64,000 nucleotides of DNA from JAPPFW01 sp965231815 (GTDB lineage Bacteria; Actinomycetota; Acidimicrobiia; Spongiisociales; Spongiisociaceae): positions 1,860,001 to 1,924,000 of the forward strand of contig OZ246890.1 in NCBI GenBank assembly GCA_965231815.1, written 5' to 3'. A program made the position numbers and the translations under genes. Position 1 is the first letter of the stretch; every line of letters begins with the position of its first letter. This document shows positions 52,558 to 60,715 of the stretch, one piece after another. The notes under the pieces were generated by a model that was given only the letters and a program-made list of their open reading frames with translations, did not search any database and was not told where the DNA came from.

Positions 52558-54576
52558 GTGACTCAGGTATCGGAGACGACATCAAGCCAGATAGTGACGG
52601 TGTCCCACCCGAGTGCACACTTCACCGCCGTCGTACGGCTCTGGCGACGTAATAGGCAGGTGCTTGGGTTTATGCCAACAGCTGCCTTCAGCGACCGCGC
52701 TGAGCGTGGCACGTTGCTCGCCGCGGTGACCAACGACCGAGTGGTCGGCTATGTGCTGTTTGATTTGCCTGGCGACATCGTAAAGATTATCCACTTGTGT
52801 GTTGACCCCTCCGAGCGGGGAAGGGGCATCGCTCGACTTCTCACCGATGAAGTAAGCCGTCGATACCAGGACTATCAAGGAGTCCAGTTGTCGTGTCGAC
52901 GAGACTACGACGCATCAACACTCTGGCCTCGTCTCGAGTTCGTCTACAAAGGCGAGCGCCCCGGTCGCGGCCATGCGGGAAGACTTCTGACGATCTGGTT
53001 TCGCGATCACGGCCACGGCGATCTGTTCACGTACAGCCCTGAGCAGTCTGACGCAGCACGTCCTGCCGCGGCCCTTGATCACAACGTCGTTATCGATCTC
53101 CTTACCGATAGGCCAGAGGGCGAGGACAGCCGGAATCTACTCGACGACTGGATAGACGAGCAGATTGTCCTGTGCATTACAGATGAAAGCTTCCAAGAGA
53201 CCGAACGGTCAGAGGATGCGACGCAGCGGACTCACATGCTTAGACGTATGGCACGCTTCACCAAGTTGCCGTCGAGTTCAACAAACTTTGAGAAGCTGGT
53301 TGAAGACGTTGCCTCGCTGGCACCTCGTATTGGACGATCGGATCACCGCCACCTTGCCTACGCTATCGCAGGCAAAGCGTCATACTTCATAACTCGCGAT
53401 AGCAGGATTATCCAATCCGCTGACGAAATACATGATCATTTCGGAATCAGGATAATGCGCCCCGAGCCGTTGATCACCGAGCTTGACCGTAGTAGGTCAG
53501 AAAGTCAGTACGCCCCGGCGGCACTCAATGAGACATCGTTCACAGTCGGCTCGGCTGTTGACGAGGAACAGTTGTTCCTTCAGGCATTCTTGAACTACGG
53601 CGACGCCGAACGGCGGCATGAATTAGCTGATGTGCTCCATACGGCGCTAGCCCGGCCTCAAAAATATGAACTCTTGGTGGTACGGGACAGCGATGGTAGA
53701 CATCGTGGCTGCGCGATTCGCCACCGTGCCGATAACGCTCTGATACTCGACACCTTGCGAGTTGCGTCGCCCGACAGGCTGGGCCATGTTATCGCGCGAC
53801 AGTTGTGCTACCTCCAACGCCAGGCGGCAGCCGACGAACGTGTTCCGACCGTGCGGGTAGTAGACAGATATCCGTCGCCTCCGATGATCAATGCCCTTGC
53901 TGCTGAGGGATACGAGAAGGAGTCCGACCAGTGGGTTTGTTCCGTAGACGTAGGCCTCAGAGAGGCGAATGAGTTGCGCGAGCTTGATAACGCCACGCCA
54001 GCCGGCGTCGTCCATTATGAGCGTCTGTGTTGGCCGGCGAAGCTGACCGGTGCTGGACTTGCGACATTCATGATCCCCATCAAGCCACCGTTCGCAGAAC
54101 AACTGTTCGATACACGGCTCGCATCTGAAACATTGTTCGGACGTGAAGAACTCCTCGGCTTGAGCCGAGAGCATGTGTACTACCGCAGCCCTCTGACGGG
54201 GCGGGGACTCGCTTCGCCGGCACGACTCCTGTGGTACGTGTCGGGACGAACCCAGAGTCAGAGCCAGGGCCACCTGCGAGCCCTATCACAACTGGCAGAG
54301 GTACGCATTGGCCATCCCAGGACTTTGTTTCGGAGATTCGAGCGACTTGGTGTCTACACCGAACGTGAAGTAGTGGCTGCCGCCGGCGGCAAAGATAAGG
54401 TGATGGCGCTTCGATTCATCAACACTGAGCTATTTGATACACCTCTGAGCCTCAATGAGGCACGCGAGACTGCTATAGCTCTCGGTGAGGCGTTCCACCC
54501 TCCCCAGTCTCCCCTCCGGGTCAGCGACCGGTTTTTTGCCGCGGTGTACAGAAAAGTGTCGAACTATGCAGCCTGA
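52558..54576 (+). CDS. GNAT acetyltransferase - PIN nuclease fusion protein
   Basis: This protein of about 672 aa has an N-terminal GNAT domain (residues 20-150, acetyl-CoA loop VDPSERGRGIARLL). A PIN-type nuclease domain follows, with ALDHNVVIDLLTD, then GRSDHRHLAYAIAGKASYFI and TRDS as acidic sites. The second half (about 310-670) has a possible second GNAT-like part and a winged-helix-like end but is not firmly assigned. It overlaps an ASCH gene by 11 bp. PIN, GNAT and ASCH domains all recur in toxin-antitoxin modules, so this pair may be one. GTG 52558 has GGAAGAG before it; GTG 52546 is an alternative. Confidence 0.75.
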   Translation: MTQVSETTSSQIVTVSHPSAHFTAVVRLWRRNRQVLGFMPTAAFSDRAERGTLLAAVTNDRVVGYVLFDLPGDIVKIIHLCVDPSERGRGIARLLTDEVSRRYQDYQGVQLSCRRDYDASTLWPRLEFVYKGERPGRGHAGRLLTIWFRDHGHGDLFTYSPEQSDAARPAAALDHNVVIDLLTDRPEGEDSRNLLDDWIDEQIVLCITDESFQETERSEDATQRTHMLRRMARFTKLPSSSTNFEKLVEDVASLAPRIGRSDHRHLAYAIAGKASYFITRDSRIIQSADEIHDHFGIRIMRPEPLITELDRSRSESQYAPAALNETSFTVGSAVDEEQLFLQAFLNYGDAERRHELADVLHTALARPQKYELLVVRDSDGRHRGCAIRHRADNALILDTLRVASPDRLGHVIARQLCYLQRQAAADERVPTVRVVDRYPSPPMINALAAEGYEKESDQWVCSVDVGLREANELRELDNATPAGVVHYERLCWPAKLTGAGLATFMIPIKPPFAEQLFDTRLASETLFGREELLGLSREHVYYRSPLTGRGLASPARLLWYVSGRTQSQSQGHLRALSQLAEVRIGHPRTLFRRFERLGVYTEREVVAAAGGKDKVMALRFINTELFDTPLSLNEARETAIALGEAFHPPQSPLRVSDRFFAAVYRKVSNYAA

Positions 54577-54997
54577 AGAAACAATCCTCCTACTGTCCAT
54601 CAAGCCACGGTTCGCTGAGGCGATACTGGACGGAACCAAGACCGTTGAGCTTCGTCGGGTTCAGCCCTCGGTGCACGCTGGAACGATCGTCCTGCTGTAC
54701 GCATCGTCACCACAGCGCGAGTTGGTCGGGACCTTTCGGATCGCCGGACTGGAAGTTGATTCAATCTCCGCGATCTGGGATCGATACGGAAGCGAGTGCG
54801 GAGTGTCTGAAGCGGAGTTCATCGACTATTTTGCAGGAGCGAACCAGGCGGTAGCGATCTTGGTGGATTCTCCAGTCCGGCTGTCACCACCACAATCTCT
54901 CGAGATCCTCCGGGATCGGATGGTCGGATTCCACCCTCCTCAGAGCTTCAGATACTTCAACCGTCCAGCGGTGGAGAAACTAGGCCTGTCGTATTAA
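54566..54997 (+). CDS. ASCH domain protein
   Basis: This 143-aa protein has an ASCH/PUA-like RNA-binding fold: SIKPRFAEAILDGTKTVELR at the start, then LLYASSPQRELVGTFRIAG. ASCH proteins bind or cleave RNA. The ATG lies inside the last codons of the GNAT-PIN gene, so the two are made together. It may be the antidote or RNA-recognition partner of the PIN protein; this is inferred from gene order only. Confidence 0.82.
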   Translation: MQPEETILLLSIKPRFAEAILDGTKTVELRRVQPSVHAGTIVLLYASSPQRELVGTFRIAGLEVDSISAIWDRYGSECGVSEAEFIDYFAGANQAVAILVDSPVRLSPPQSLEILRDRMVGFHPPQSFRYFNRPAVEKLGLSY

Positions 54998-55088
54998 CCC
55001 ATCTCCCGGATGTGAGCCGTGCCGCGTCTATGGGAGTCTCCGGTACACCCGGTACGATCACCGCGCCGGGACCCTCCTATTACGCCTT

Positions 55089-55982
55089 TCAAAGCAAGCT
55101 CATCCGAACATCGACATCCATTTGGGACTTTCCCCCTCCCTCGATAACTCCACGGGTGGGTGGTACGTCGCGATAGTCCCGTCCCACCGCGATACGCACG
55201 TAGCTCTCATCGGTGATCGTGCAGTTGGTGGGATCGATGCCGATCCATCCCAACCCGGGCAACAGAGCCTCGGCCCAGGCGTGGCTCGCGGCCCGGAAGG
55301 CGGCGCCGTCATCTTCCGGGCCGCTACCAGTGATGTGAAGATATCCCGACACGTATCTGGTCGGGACTCCCCACGAGCGGGCGATCGTCACCAGCACATG
55401 CGTGTAGTCCTGGCACACTCCCCTCCGGGAGGCGAGGATCTCGTCGATGGGAGAGTCGACCGTTGTGGCGCCGGGCGTGTACTCGAATGCGTCGTGGAGC
55501 GCCGAGGAGAGCCGCATGAGGTCGCTTAGGGGATCGGCGCCGGGTTCGAGGTCCAACTCGGTCATGAACCGGCTGAGGGAGGGTGTGGGCCGTGTCAGAG
55601 GGCCGGCCGCGGTGAAGTCCCACCACCGGGGATCGTTACCGGCCGCCCGAACCTCATCCCAAGCCCTCGACGCCAGACTCTCCGGCAGGACGGCCGGTGG
55701 GTAAACCGCTACGTGAGAGTTCGACACCACCTCCAGCCGCTCATGATCCCTATGGAGGGTCAAGACATGGCGGACATTGCCGAAGGGGTCCGTCTCGGTG
55801 TTGAGACGAGCCGAAGGCGTCGTGTTCACCCGGAACCGAAGGAGGCGCTGGTTGGAAGACTCGAGAGGTTGCAGGCACAGTGACATGGTGCAGCGTCGGA
55901 CCGGGTAGCGATACCGGAATCGGGTGATGTGCCGGATCCGGTACTGCACCTCCGACTCTCGGGGGTGTTCAGGGAGGCTCAT
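55089..55982 (-). CDS. Transglutaminase-like cysteine protease family protein
   Basis: This 297-aa protein has an N-terminal beta domain (bacterial transglutaminase-like N, residues 10-110) and a catalytic domain with the Cys in GVCQDYTHV, His in ASHAWAEALLP and Asp in GIDPTN. It is the last gene of a three-gene operon with an alpha-E protein and an ATP-grasp enzyme, a conserved set thought to make or cleave an unknown peptide. The ATG overlaps the alpha-E stop (ATGA). Confidence 0.9.
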   Translation of the reverse strand: MSLPEHPRESEVQYRIRHITRFRYRYPVRRCTMSLCLQPLESSNQRLLRFRVNTTPSARLNTETDPFGNVRHVLTLHRDHERLEVVSNSHVAVYPPAVLPESLASRAWDEVRAAGNDPRWWDFTAAGPLTRPTPSLSRFMTELDLEPGADPLSDLMRLSSALHDAFEYTPGATTVDSPIDEILASRRGVCQDYTHVLVTIARSWGVPTRYVSGYLHITGSGPEDDGAAFRAASHAWAEALLPGLGWIGIDPTNCTITDESYVRIAVGRDYRDVPPTRGVIEGGGKSQMDVDVRMSLL

Positions 55983-56968
55983 TGGTCGAAGCCGCCAACC
56001 TTCCTTTCCGACGGTACCTCAACCGGATAGTCGAAGTAGGTTTCGGTTACGAATCGATGGAGTCGGCGGCAGGCATTTCGGATGTCACGGAGGAGAGCGC
56101 GCCGACCTGCATTACCGGGCCATTCGTCCCCGACGAGTCGGCGAACCAGCTCGGCTTGTCGCCGCGCCCGCTCGGTTGATCGTTCGTCAGGACCTCGCCC
56201 GACCGCTTCCAACTCGTGGCAAAGCCCTTCAACCGACAGGCTGAGAGAGTCCGGCAGCTGGGAGTTGGTCACCAACAGATCCAGAATGCGGTCCGGTTCG
56301 ATGGCGGTGCTGGAAGCCCGGTTATACGCCTCGAACGCGTAGTAGTGGCGCAGCAGGCTCGTCCAGTACGCGTCCGCCGGAACCTCGAACAACCGGACCG
56401 CGGTGATCTGGGCGATCAGCAGGGAGGCCGAGAGTTGGGTACGCTCCACATGGCCGCCGAGCTGCAGGAAATGCCAGGCATTGTCGCGATAGAGCGTCGT
56501 CGCGGTTACTCCCCGGAAGGTGTCGATCTCGGCTGCAGTCTCGGCATAGAAGTTCTCGGGAGACCTCACCCAGATATCCCCTATCTCGAGGTTCTGGAGC
56601 CGCAGGTGCGACCGGTTCAGGCAGGTCCACATCTCGGCGGAGATGTGGTGGCGCATCTGGCGTGCGTTCTCCCGTCCCTCGGCGAAGCAACTACGGACGG
56701 AGTCCGGGTTGGTGGGTTCGAAGGTCAGGTCGTCGGCCAACGTGAAAGAATCGACGATCGTGAACAGATCGTCGTTGTCGAACTCGAGGGTTCCGGTTTG
56801 CGGCCCCCGCTGCAAAGCGCCGTAGATCCGATGCCATCCGAAGTAGATGTCCCGCGGTGGGCTATCGACCAGGGATTCAGCCTGCTGTTTCAGCAGCCGG
56901 CAGAGGTGGCCGGCCCGTTCCAGGTAACGGCCCATCCAGTAAAGCCCGGCGGCGCTGCGCGAAAGCAT
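55979..56968 (-). CDS. Alpha-E (DUF403) domain protein
   Basis: This 329-aa all-helical protein has the alpha-E signature at its start (MLSRSAAGLYWMGRYLERAG). It has no known catalysis and is always found with the permuted ATP-grasp enzyme and transglutaminase-like protein. It lies 6 bp after the ATP-grasp stop and overlaps the transglutaminase start by 4 bp. Confidence 0.92.
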   Translation of the reverse strand: MLSRSAAGLYWMGRYLERAGHLCRLLKQQAESLVDSPPRDIYFGWHRIYGALQRGPQTGTLEFDNDDLFTIVDSFTLADDLTFEPTNPDSVRSCFAEGRENARQMRHHISAEMWTCLNRSHLRLQNLEIGDIWVRSPENFYAETAAEIDTFRGVTATTLYRDNAWHFLQLGGHVERTQLSASLLIAQITAVRLFEVPADAYWTSLLRHYYAFEAYNRASSTAIEPDRILDLLVTNSQLPDSLSLSVEGLCHELEAVGRGPDERSTERARRQAELVRRLVGDEWPGNAGRRALLRDIRNACRRLHRFVTETYFDYPVEVPSERKVGGFDQ

Positions 56969-56974
56969 CGTGGA

Positions 56975-58408
56975 TCAGTCCTCCAAGACCCAGAAGTCCT
57001 TGCCGCCTCCACCCTGGCTGGAGTTGACGACCAGGCTTCCACGGCGAAGGGCTATCCGGCAGAACGCGCCCGGAACTATGCGGGTCTTGCGCCCGGTCAG
57101 GATGAAGGGACGCAGATCCACATGGCGCGGTTCGATGCGGTCCTCGATCAGGCACGGCGACCGCGAGAGGGCGAGGGTGGGTTGAGAGATGTAGTCGGCC
57201 GGGTCGGCCCGCAAGGAGGCGGCGAACTCGTTACGCTCGGCCGGGGTCGAAGCAGGCCCGATCAGCATTCCGTACCCACCCGATTCTCCTACTCGCTTCA
57301 CCACCAGCTTGTCCAGGTTGTCGAGGGTGTACTCGAGGTCTTCCGGGCGGCGGCATAAGTAGGTTTCCACGTTGTCGAGCAGCGGTTCGGCGCCCAGGTA
57401 GTAACGGATCATGTCGGGGACGAACGCGTAGACGCTTTTGTCGTCGGCAACGCCGGTGCCGGGCGCGTTGATGACCGATACGTTCCCGAGACGGGCCGCG
57501 TGCAGCAGACCCGGTACGCCGAGTAGGGAGTCAGGCCGGAAGACGAGCGGATCCAGGAAGTCATCATCCACTCGCCGGTAGATCACGTCAACCCGTTTGA
57601 GCCCTGACGTGGTCCGCATGTACACGTATCCGTCTTCGACCAGCAGATCGCGTCCTTCCACCAGGTCGGCGCCGATCTGGCGGGCGAGGAACATGTGCTC
57701 GTAAAACGCGGAGTTGTACGTACCGGGGGTGAGCAACGCCATGGTCGGATCCGACCGCCCGTCCGGGGCCAGCTCCCGCAGGGTCTCTGCCAGCAACAGT
57801 CCGTAGTACTCGATGTCCCGTACCCGAGAGCGCCGATACAGGAGCCGGTGGGCGGACTTGGTAGCCTTGCGGATGGCGAGCATGTACGACACGCCTGACG
57901 GAACCCGCAGGTTGTCCTCCAGCACCTTGAACCCGTCGTTGGTGCGGACCAGGTCGGTGCCGCAGATCGCCACCCACACCCCTCGCGGGGCTTGGAATCC
58001 TCTCATCTCGAGGCGGTACTGGGGACAATCCCGTACCATGTCGGCGGGAATCACACCGTCGGTGATGATCCGAGCCTCGCTGTAGATGTCGGCTAGAAAA
58101 CGGTTGAGCGCGGCCAAGCGCTGCACCAAACCGGCCTCCAGGCCCGCCCACTCCCCGGCGGACATCACCCTCGGGATGCTGTCGATGGGGATGATACGTT
58201 CAGTCTCCTCATCGTCGCCGTAGACAGTGAACGTGATGCCTTCGTTGGTGAACGAGCGGGTCACCCAATCCCCGATCGCACCCAGTTCAGCGGGCGTTAG
58301 ATTATCGAGCGCTTCGTAGAGATCCGTGCTGTGGGGCCTCGGGGACCCGTCGGATCTCAACATCTCGTCGTAGATCGACGGATTCAGGTCGTAAGAGTCG
58401 AACTTCAC
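56975..58408 (-). CDS. Circularly permuted ATP-grasp enzyme (DUF404/DUF407)
   Basis: This 477-aa enzyme of the permuted ATP-grasp family has GFQAPRGVWVAICGTDLVRT, then VLEDNLRVPSGVSYML, VINAPGTGVADDKSVYAFVP and VVKRVGESGGYGMLIG. It is predicted to form amide bonds in a peptide of unknown nature. It is the first gene of the operon with alpha-E and transglutaminase proteins. ATG 58408 lies 176 bp from the next gene, where its promoter should be. Confidence 0.93.
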   Translation of the reverse strand: MKFDSYDLNPSIYDEMLRSDGSPRPHSTDLYEALDNLTPAELGAIGDWVTRSFTNEGITFTVYGDDEETERIIPIDSIPRVMSAGEWAGLEAGLVQRLAALNRFLADIYSEARIITDGVIPADMVRDCPQYRLEMRGFQAPRGVWVAICGTDLVRTNDGFKVLEDNLRVPSGVSYMLAIRKATKSAHRLLYRRSRVRDIEYYGLLLAETLRELAPDGRSDPTMALLTPGTYNSAFYEHMFLARQIGADLVEGRDLLVEDGYVYMRTTSGLKRVDVIYRRVDDDFLDPLVFRPDSLLGVPGLLHAARLGNVSVINAPGTGVADDKSVYAFVPDMIRYYLGAEPLLDNVETYLCRRPEDLEYTLDNLDKLVVKRVGESGGYGMLIGPASTPAERNEFAASLRADPADYISQPTLALSRSPCLIEDRIEPRHVDLRPFILTGRKTRIVPGAFCRIALRRGSLVVNSSQGGGGKDFWVLED

Positions 58409-58584
58409 TGTCGGCGCTTGGAGTTGGCGCGAAAGCGCGGGGATGCTGCGATTGTTTTGCTACCGGCCCGGATTGCAAGGTCGTCCAAATCAACACCTTC
58501 GATGCGTTTCCACAGAATGATAACTAGGCCTCGGTCAAGGTGCCGGGAGGGCTGAACCACCGGCCGAGGAAAGCCGAGCGAAGA

Positions 58585-59190
58585 TCAAGGGTCGTCCTGG
58601 TTGTGGGTCGGCAGCGCCCGGTCCGGTGGGCTGGGGATCAGCAGAACCGGGATCTTGGAGGTGGTAGCCACCCTCATCGAGATGCTCTTCCATGCCGACT
58701 CGGTGAACAGGCGGCGGGTGGCGCCCATCACGATTGCCTGGGCGCCCAGGCTCTCGGAGGTGCTGACGATGGCGTCCGCCACGTCGTCGGCTTCAACGAA
58801 CACGGTTTCGGGGATGATATTGCGGCGTGTCAAAGCGGCTACCACCGGCGCCACCATCTTCTCTCCTCTTTCACGCACATAGCGGCGGGTTTCCCGATCA
58901 TTAGCGGTGTGGTCGGCCGAGCCGAATGGTTGCCAATCAGGATCCGCCAACTCCCGAAGGAAGTCCGGTGGGGTCTGCACCACGTTCAATACCGTCACCT
59001 CGCCTCCGGTGCGTGTGAGGGATTCCACGAAATCGGCGACCGGTTCAGGCGGTAGCACGCCTGCGGTCGTGACGAGAAGGTTCACGAGCCGGAATCTAGT
59101 GTCATTTACTTCTGTTCGCGGTCTTCCGGGTTGCTTCTTTGGGAATGACCGGGTGTTCAACGGTCCCGACTCGGCTACAGGATTGGTCAC
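58585..59190 (-). CDS. Universal stress protein family
   Basis: This protein of up to 201 aa has a Usp domain from about residue 36: VNLLVTTAGV, then VTVLNVVQTPP, a C-terminal IVMGATRR and SKIPVLLIP. The nucleotide-binding motif G-2x-G-9x-G is only partly kept (MGATRRLFTES). GTG 59085 would give a standard 166-aa Usp; the 59190 start adds a basic, probably disordered 35 residues. Role in stress is inferred from the family. Confidence 0.75.
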   Translation of the reverse strand: MTNPVAESGPLNTRSFPKKQPGRPRTEVNDTRFRLVNLLVTTAGVLPPEPVADFVESLTRTGGEVTVLNVVQTPPDFLRELADPDWQPFGSADHTANDRETRRYVRERGEKMVAPVVAALTRRNIIPETVFVEADDVADAIVSTSESLGAQAIVMGATRRLFTESAWKSISMRVATTSKIPVLLIPSPPDRALPTHNQDDP

Positions 59191-59296
59191 GCATCCCCCG
59201 CAGGAGCTTGAAGGCGAAGAAGGGTTATTCTGTTGACGAAACCCTGGAGGCCGGATCTCCGGAGTGTGTGTACTCGATCACCGGAAGGAGAAACAG

Positions 59297-59797
59297 GTGC
59301 CTGAACCGGTATTGATCAACCGGGTAACGTGGATGATCCCCAACGCCTTAGCCTTGGTGGGTTCGCGGTCCGGCGATGAATGGAACGGTATGACCACGTC
59401 GTGGATCACTCAACTGTCGATGGAACCGGTAATCATCGGTATCGGGGTCGACAATAAGGCGGTCACCCATCGCCTCATTAGCCGGGGAGGCGCGTTCAGC
59501 GTCAATCTGTGGTCCCCCGAGGACACCCGGGTGTTTGTCAAGTTCTCCAAACCGGCGAGAAAGGACGGGATGTCCCTGAACCGGCGCCCGATCAGGGAGG
59601 GGATCACCGGGGTACCGATCTTCGAGGAGGCGATCGCGTGGATGGAATGCGAAGTGCGCCAGACCATCGACTTCGGAACGCACACCTTGTTTGCGGGCGA
59701 GTTGGTCGGCGCCGGCGTTGTGGATGACCCGCCCCGAGCAGCTTGGATGGGCGATACCCGCATGAAATACGGGGGTGTCCGCCGGGGAGGCCATTGA
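59297..59797 (+). CDS. Flavin reductase domain protein (FMN-binding split barrel)
   Basis: This 166-aa protein has the flavin reductase-like pattern: NALALVGSRSGDEWNGMTTS, then SWITQLSMEPVIIGIGV and GAFSVNLW. It binds FMN and reduces it with NAD(P)H, or acts as a flavoprotein partner. GTG 59297 is chosen because AAGGAG lies 7 nt upstream. An SDR gene follows in the same direction after 50 bp. Confidence 0.85.
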   Translation: MPEPVLINRVTWMIPNALALVGSRSGDEWNGMTTSWITQLSMEPVIIGIGVDNKAVTHRLISRGGAFSVNLWSPEDTRVFVKFSKPARKDGMSLNRRPIREGITGVPIFEEAIAWMECEVRQTIDFGTHTLFAGELVGAGVVDDPPRAAWMGDTRMKYGGVRRGGH

Positions 59798-59847
59798 GTG
59801 CCCCCTCCGCTAGCGGAGGGTCGGCGCCCTCACATCAGGTTGGTCTG

Positions 59848-60606
59848 ATGGATATGCGGATGGACGGCAAGGTCGCGCTGGTCACCGGTGCTTCTCGCGG
59901 GATAGGTGAGGCGATCGCGGCTTCCTTTCTAACCTCCGGGGTCCGCGGGGTGGTAATCACCAGCCGCAAGCAGGACAATATCGAAGCCGCGGCCGATCGG
60001 CTCGCCGATCCGGATCGGGTGTTCCCTATAGTCGCCAAGTCCGATACCGAGGAAGGTGCATTGCGGGCGGTGGGGGCGGCGGTGGAACGGTTCGGGGCCT
60101 GTGACATCCTTGTCAACAACGCGGCTACCAACCCGGCCTACGGGCCGCTTATGGACGTGGACTTGGGCGCCCTGAAACGGACCTGGGACGTGAACTTGCT
60201 CGGACCGCTACTGCACGCGCGGGTGGCCTGGGATCTGTGGATGCGAAAGCATGGTGGGGTGGTCTGTAACAACGCTTCGGTGGGTGGCCGCCTTCCCGGC
60301 CGGGGCATGGGCGCGTACAACATCTCGAAAGCGGCTCTCATATACATGACTCGCCACCTCGCCTACGAGTTGGCCCCCACCGTGCGGGTGGTGAGCGTAG
60401 CCCCCGGAGTGGTACGAACTCGCTTCTCACGATTGCTCTGGGCGGATGAAGAGCCCATGGCTGCGTCACATCCGATGGGAAGGATCGGCGAAACCGTCGA
60501 CGTTGCCGCTGCGGTGGTGTTCCTATGTTCGGACCAGGCCGGCTGGATTACCGGGGCCACCCTTGACGTGGACGGGGGCATGGCCAACGCCTCAGCCTAT
60601 GTGTAG
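59848..60606 (+). CDS. Short-chain dehydrogenase/reductase
   Basis: This 252-aa Rossmann-fold oxidoreductase has cofactor motif TGASRGIG, the structural NNAA motif, catalytic Ser in NNASVGG and YNISK (Tyr and Lys). The residue after the second strand (TSRKQ) suggests NADP(H). It has a typical C-terminal GATLDVDGG. ATG 59848 fits the family start; the frame is open 35 codons further up. The substrate is unknown. Confidence 0.9.
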   Translation: MDMRMDGKVALVTGASRGIGEAIAASFLTSGVRGVVITSRKQDNIEAAADRLADPDRVFPIVAKSDTEEGALRAVGAAVERFGACDILVNNAATNPAYGPLMDVDLGALKRTWDVNLLGPLLHARVAWDLWMRKHGGVVCNNASVGGRLPGRGMGAYNISKAALIYMTRHLAYELAPTVRVVSVAPGVVRTRFSRLLWADEEPMAASHPMGRIGETVDVAAAVVFLCSDQAGWITGATLDVDGGMANASAYV

Positions 60607-60715
60607 CCCTGATTCGCGACCGGCCTTCCGTCGACCCCGGGCTGCGAAAAACGGTTCCCGAAACCCGGTCGTTAACCCTTGAACTCTCTCTCGCATGGGC
60701 GTAGCCACCGCTTCA

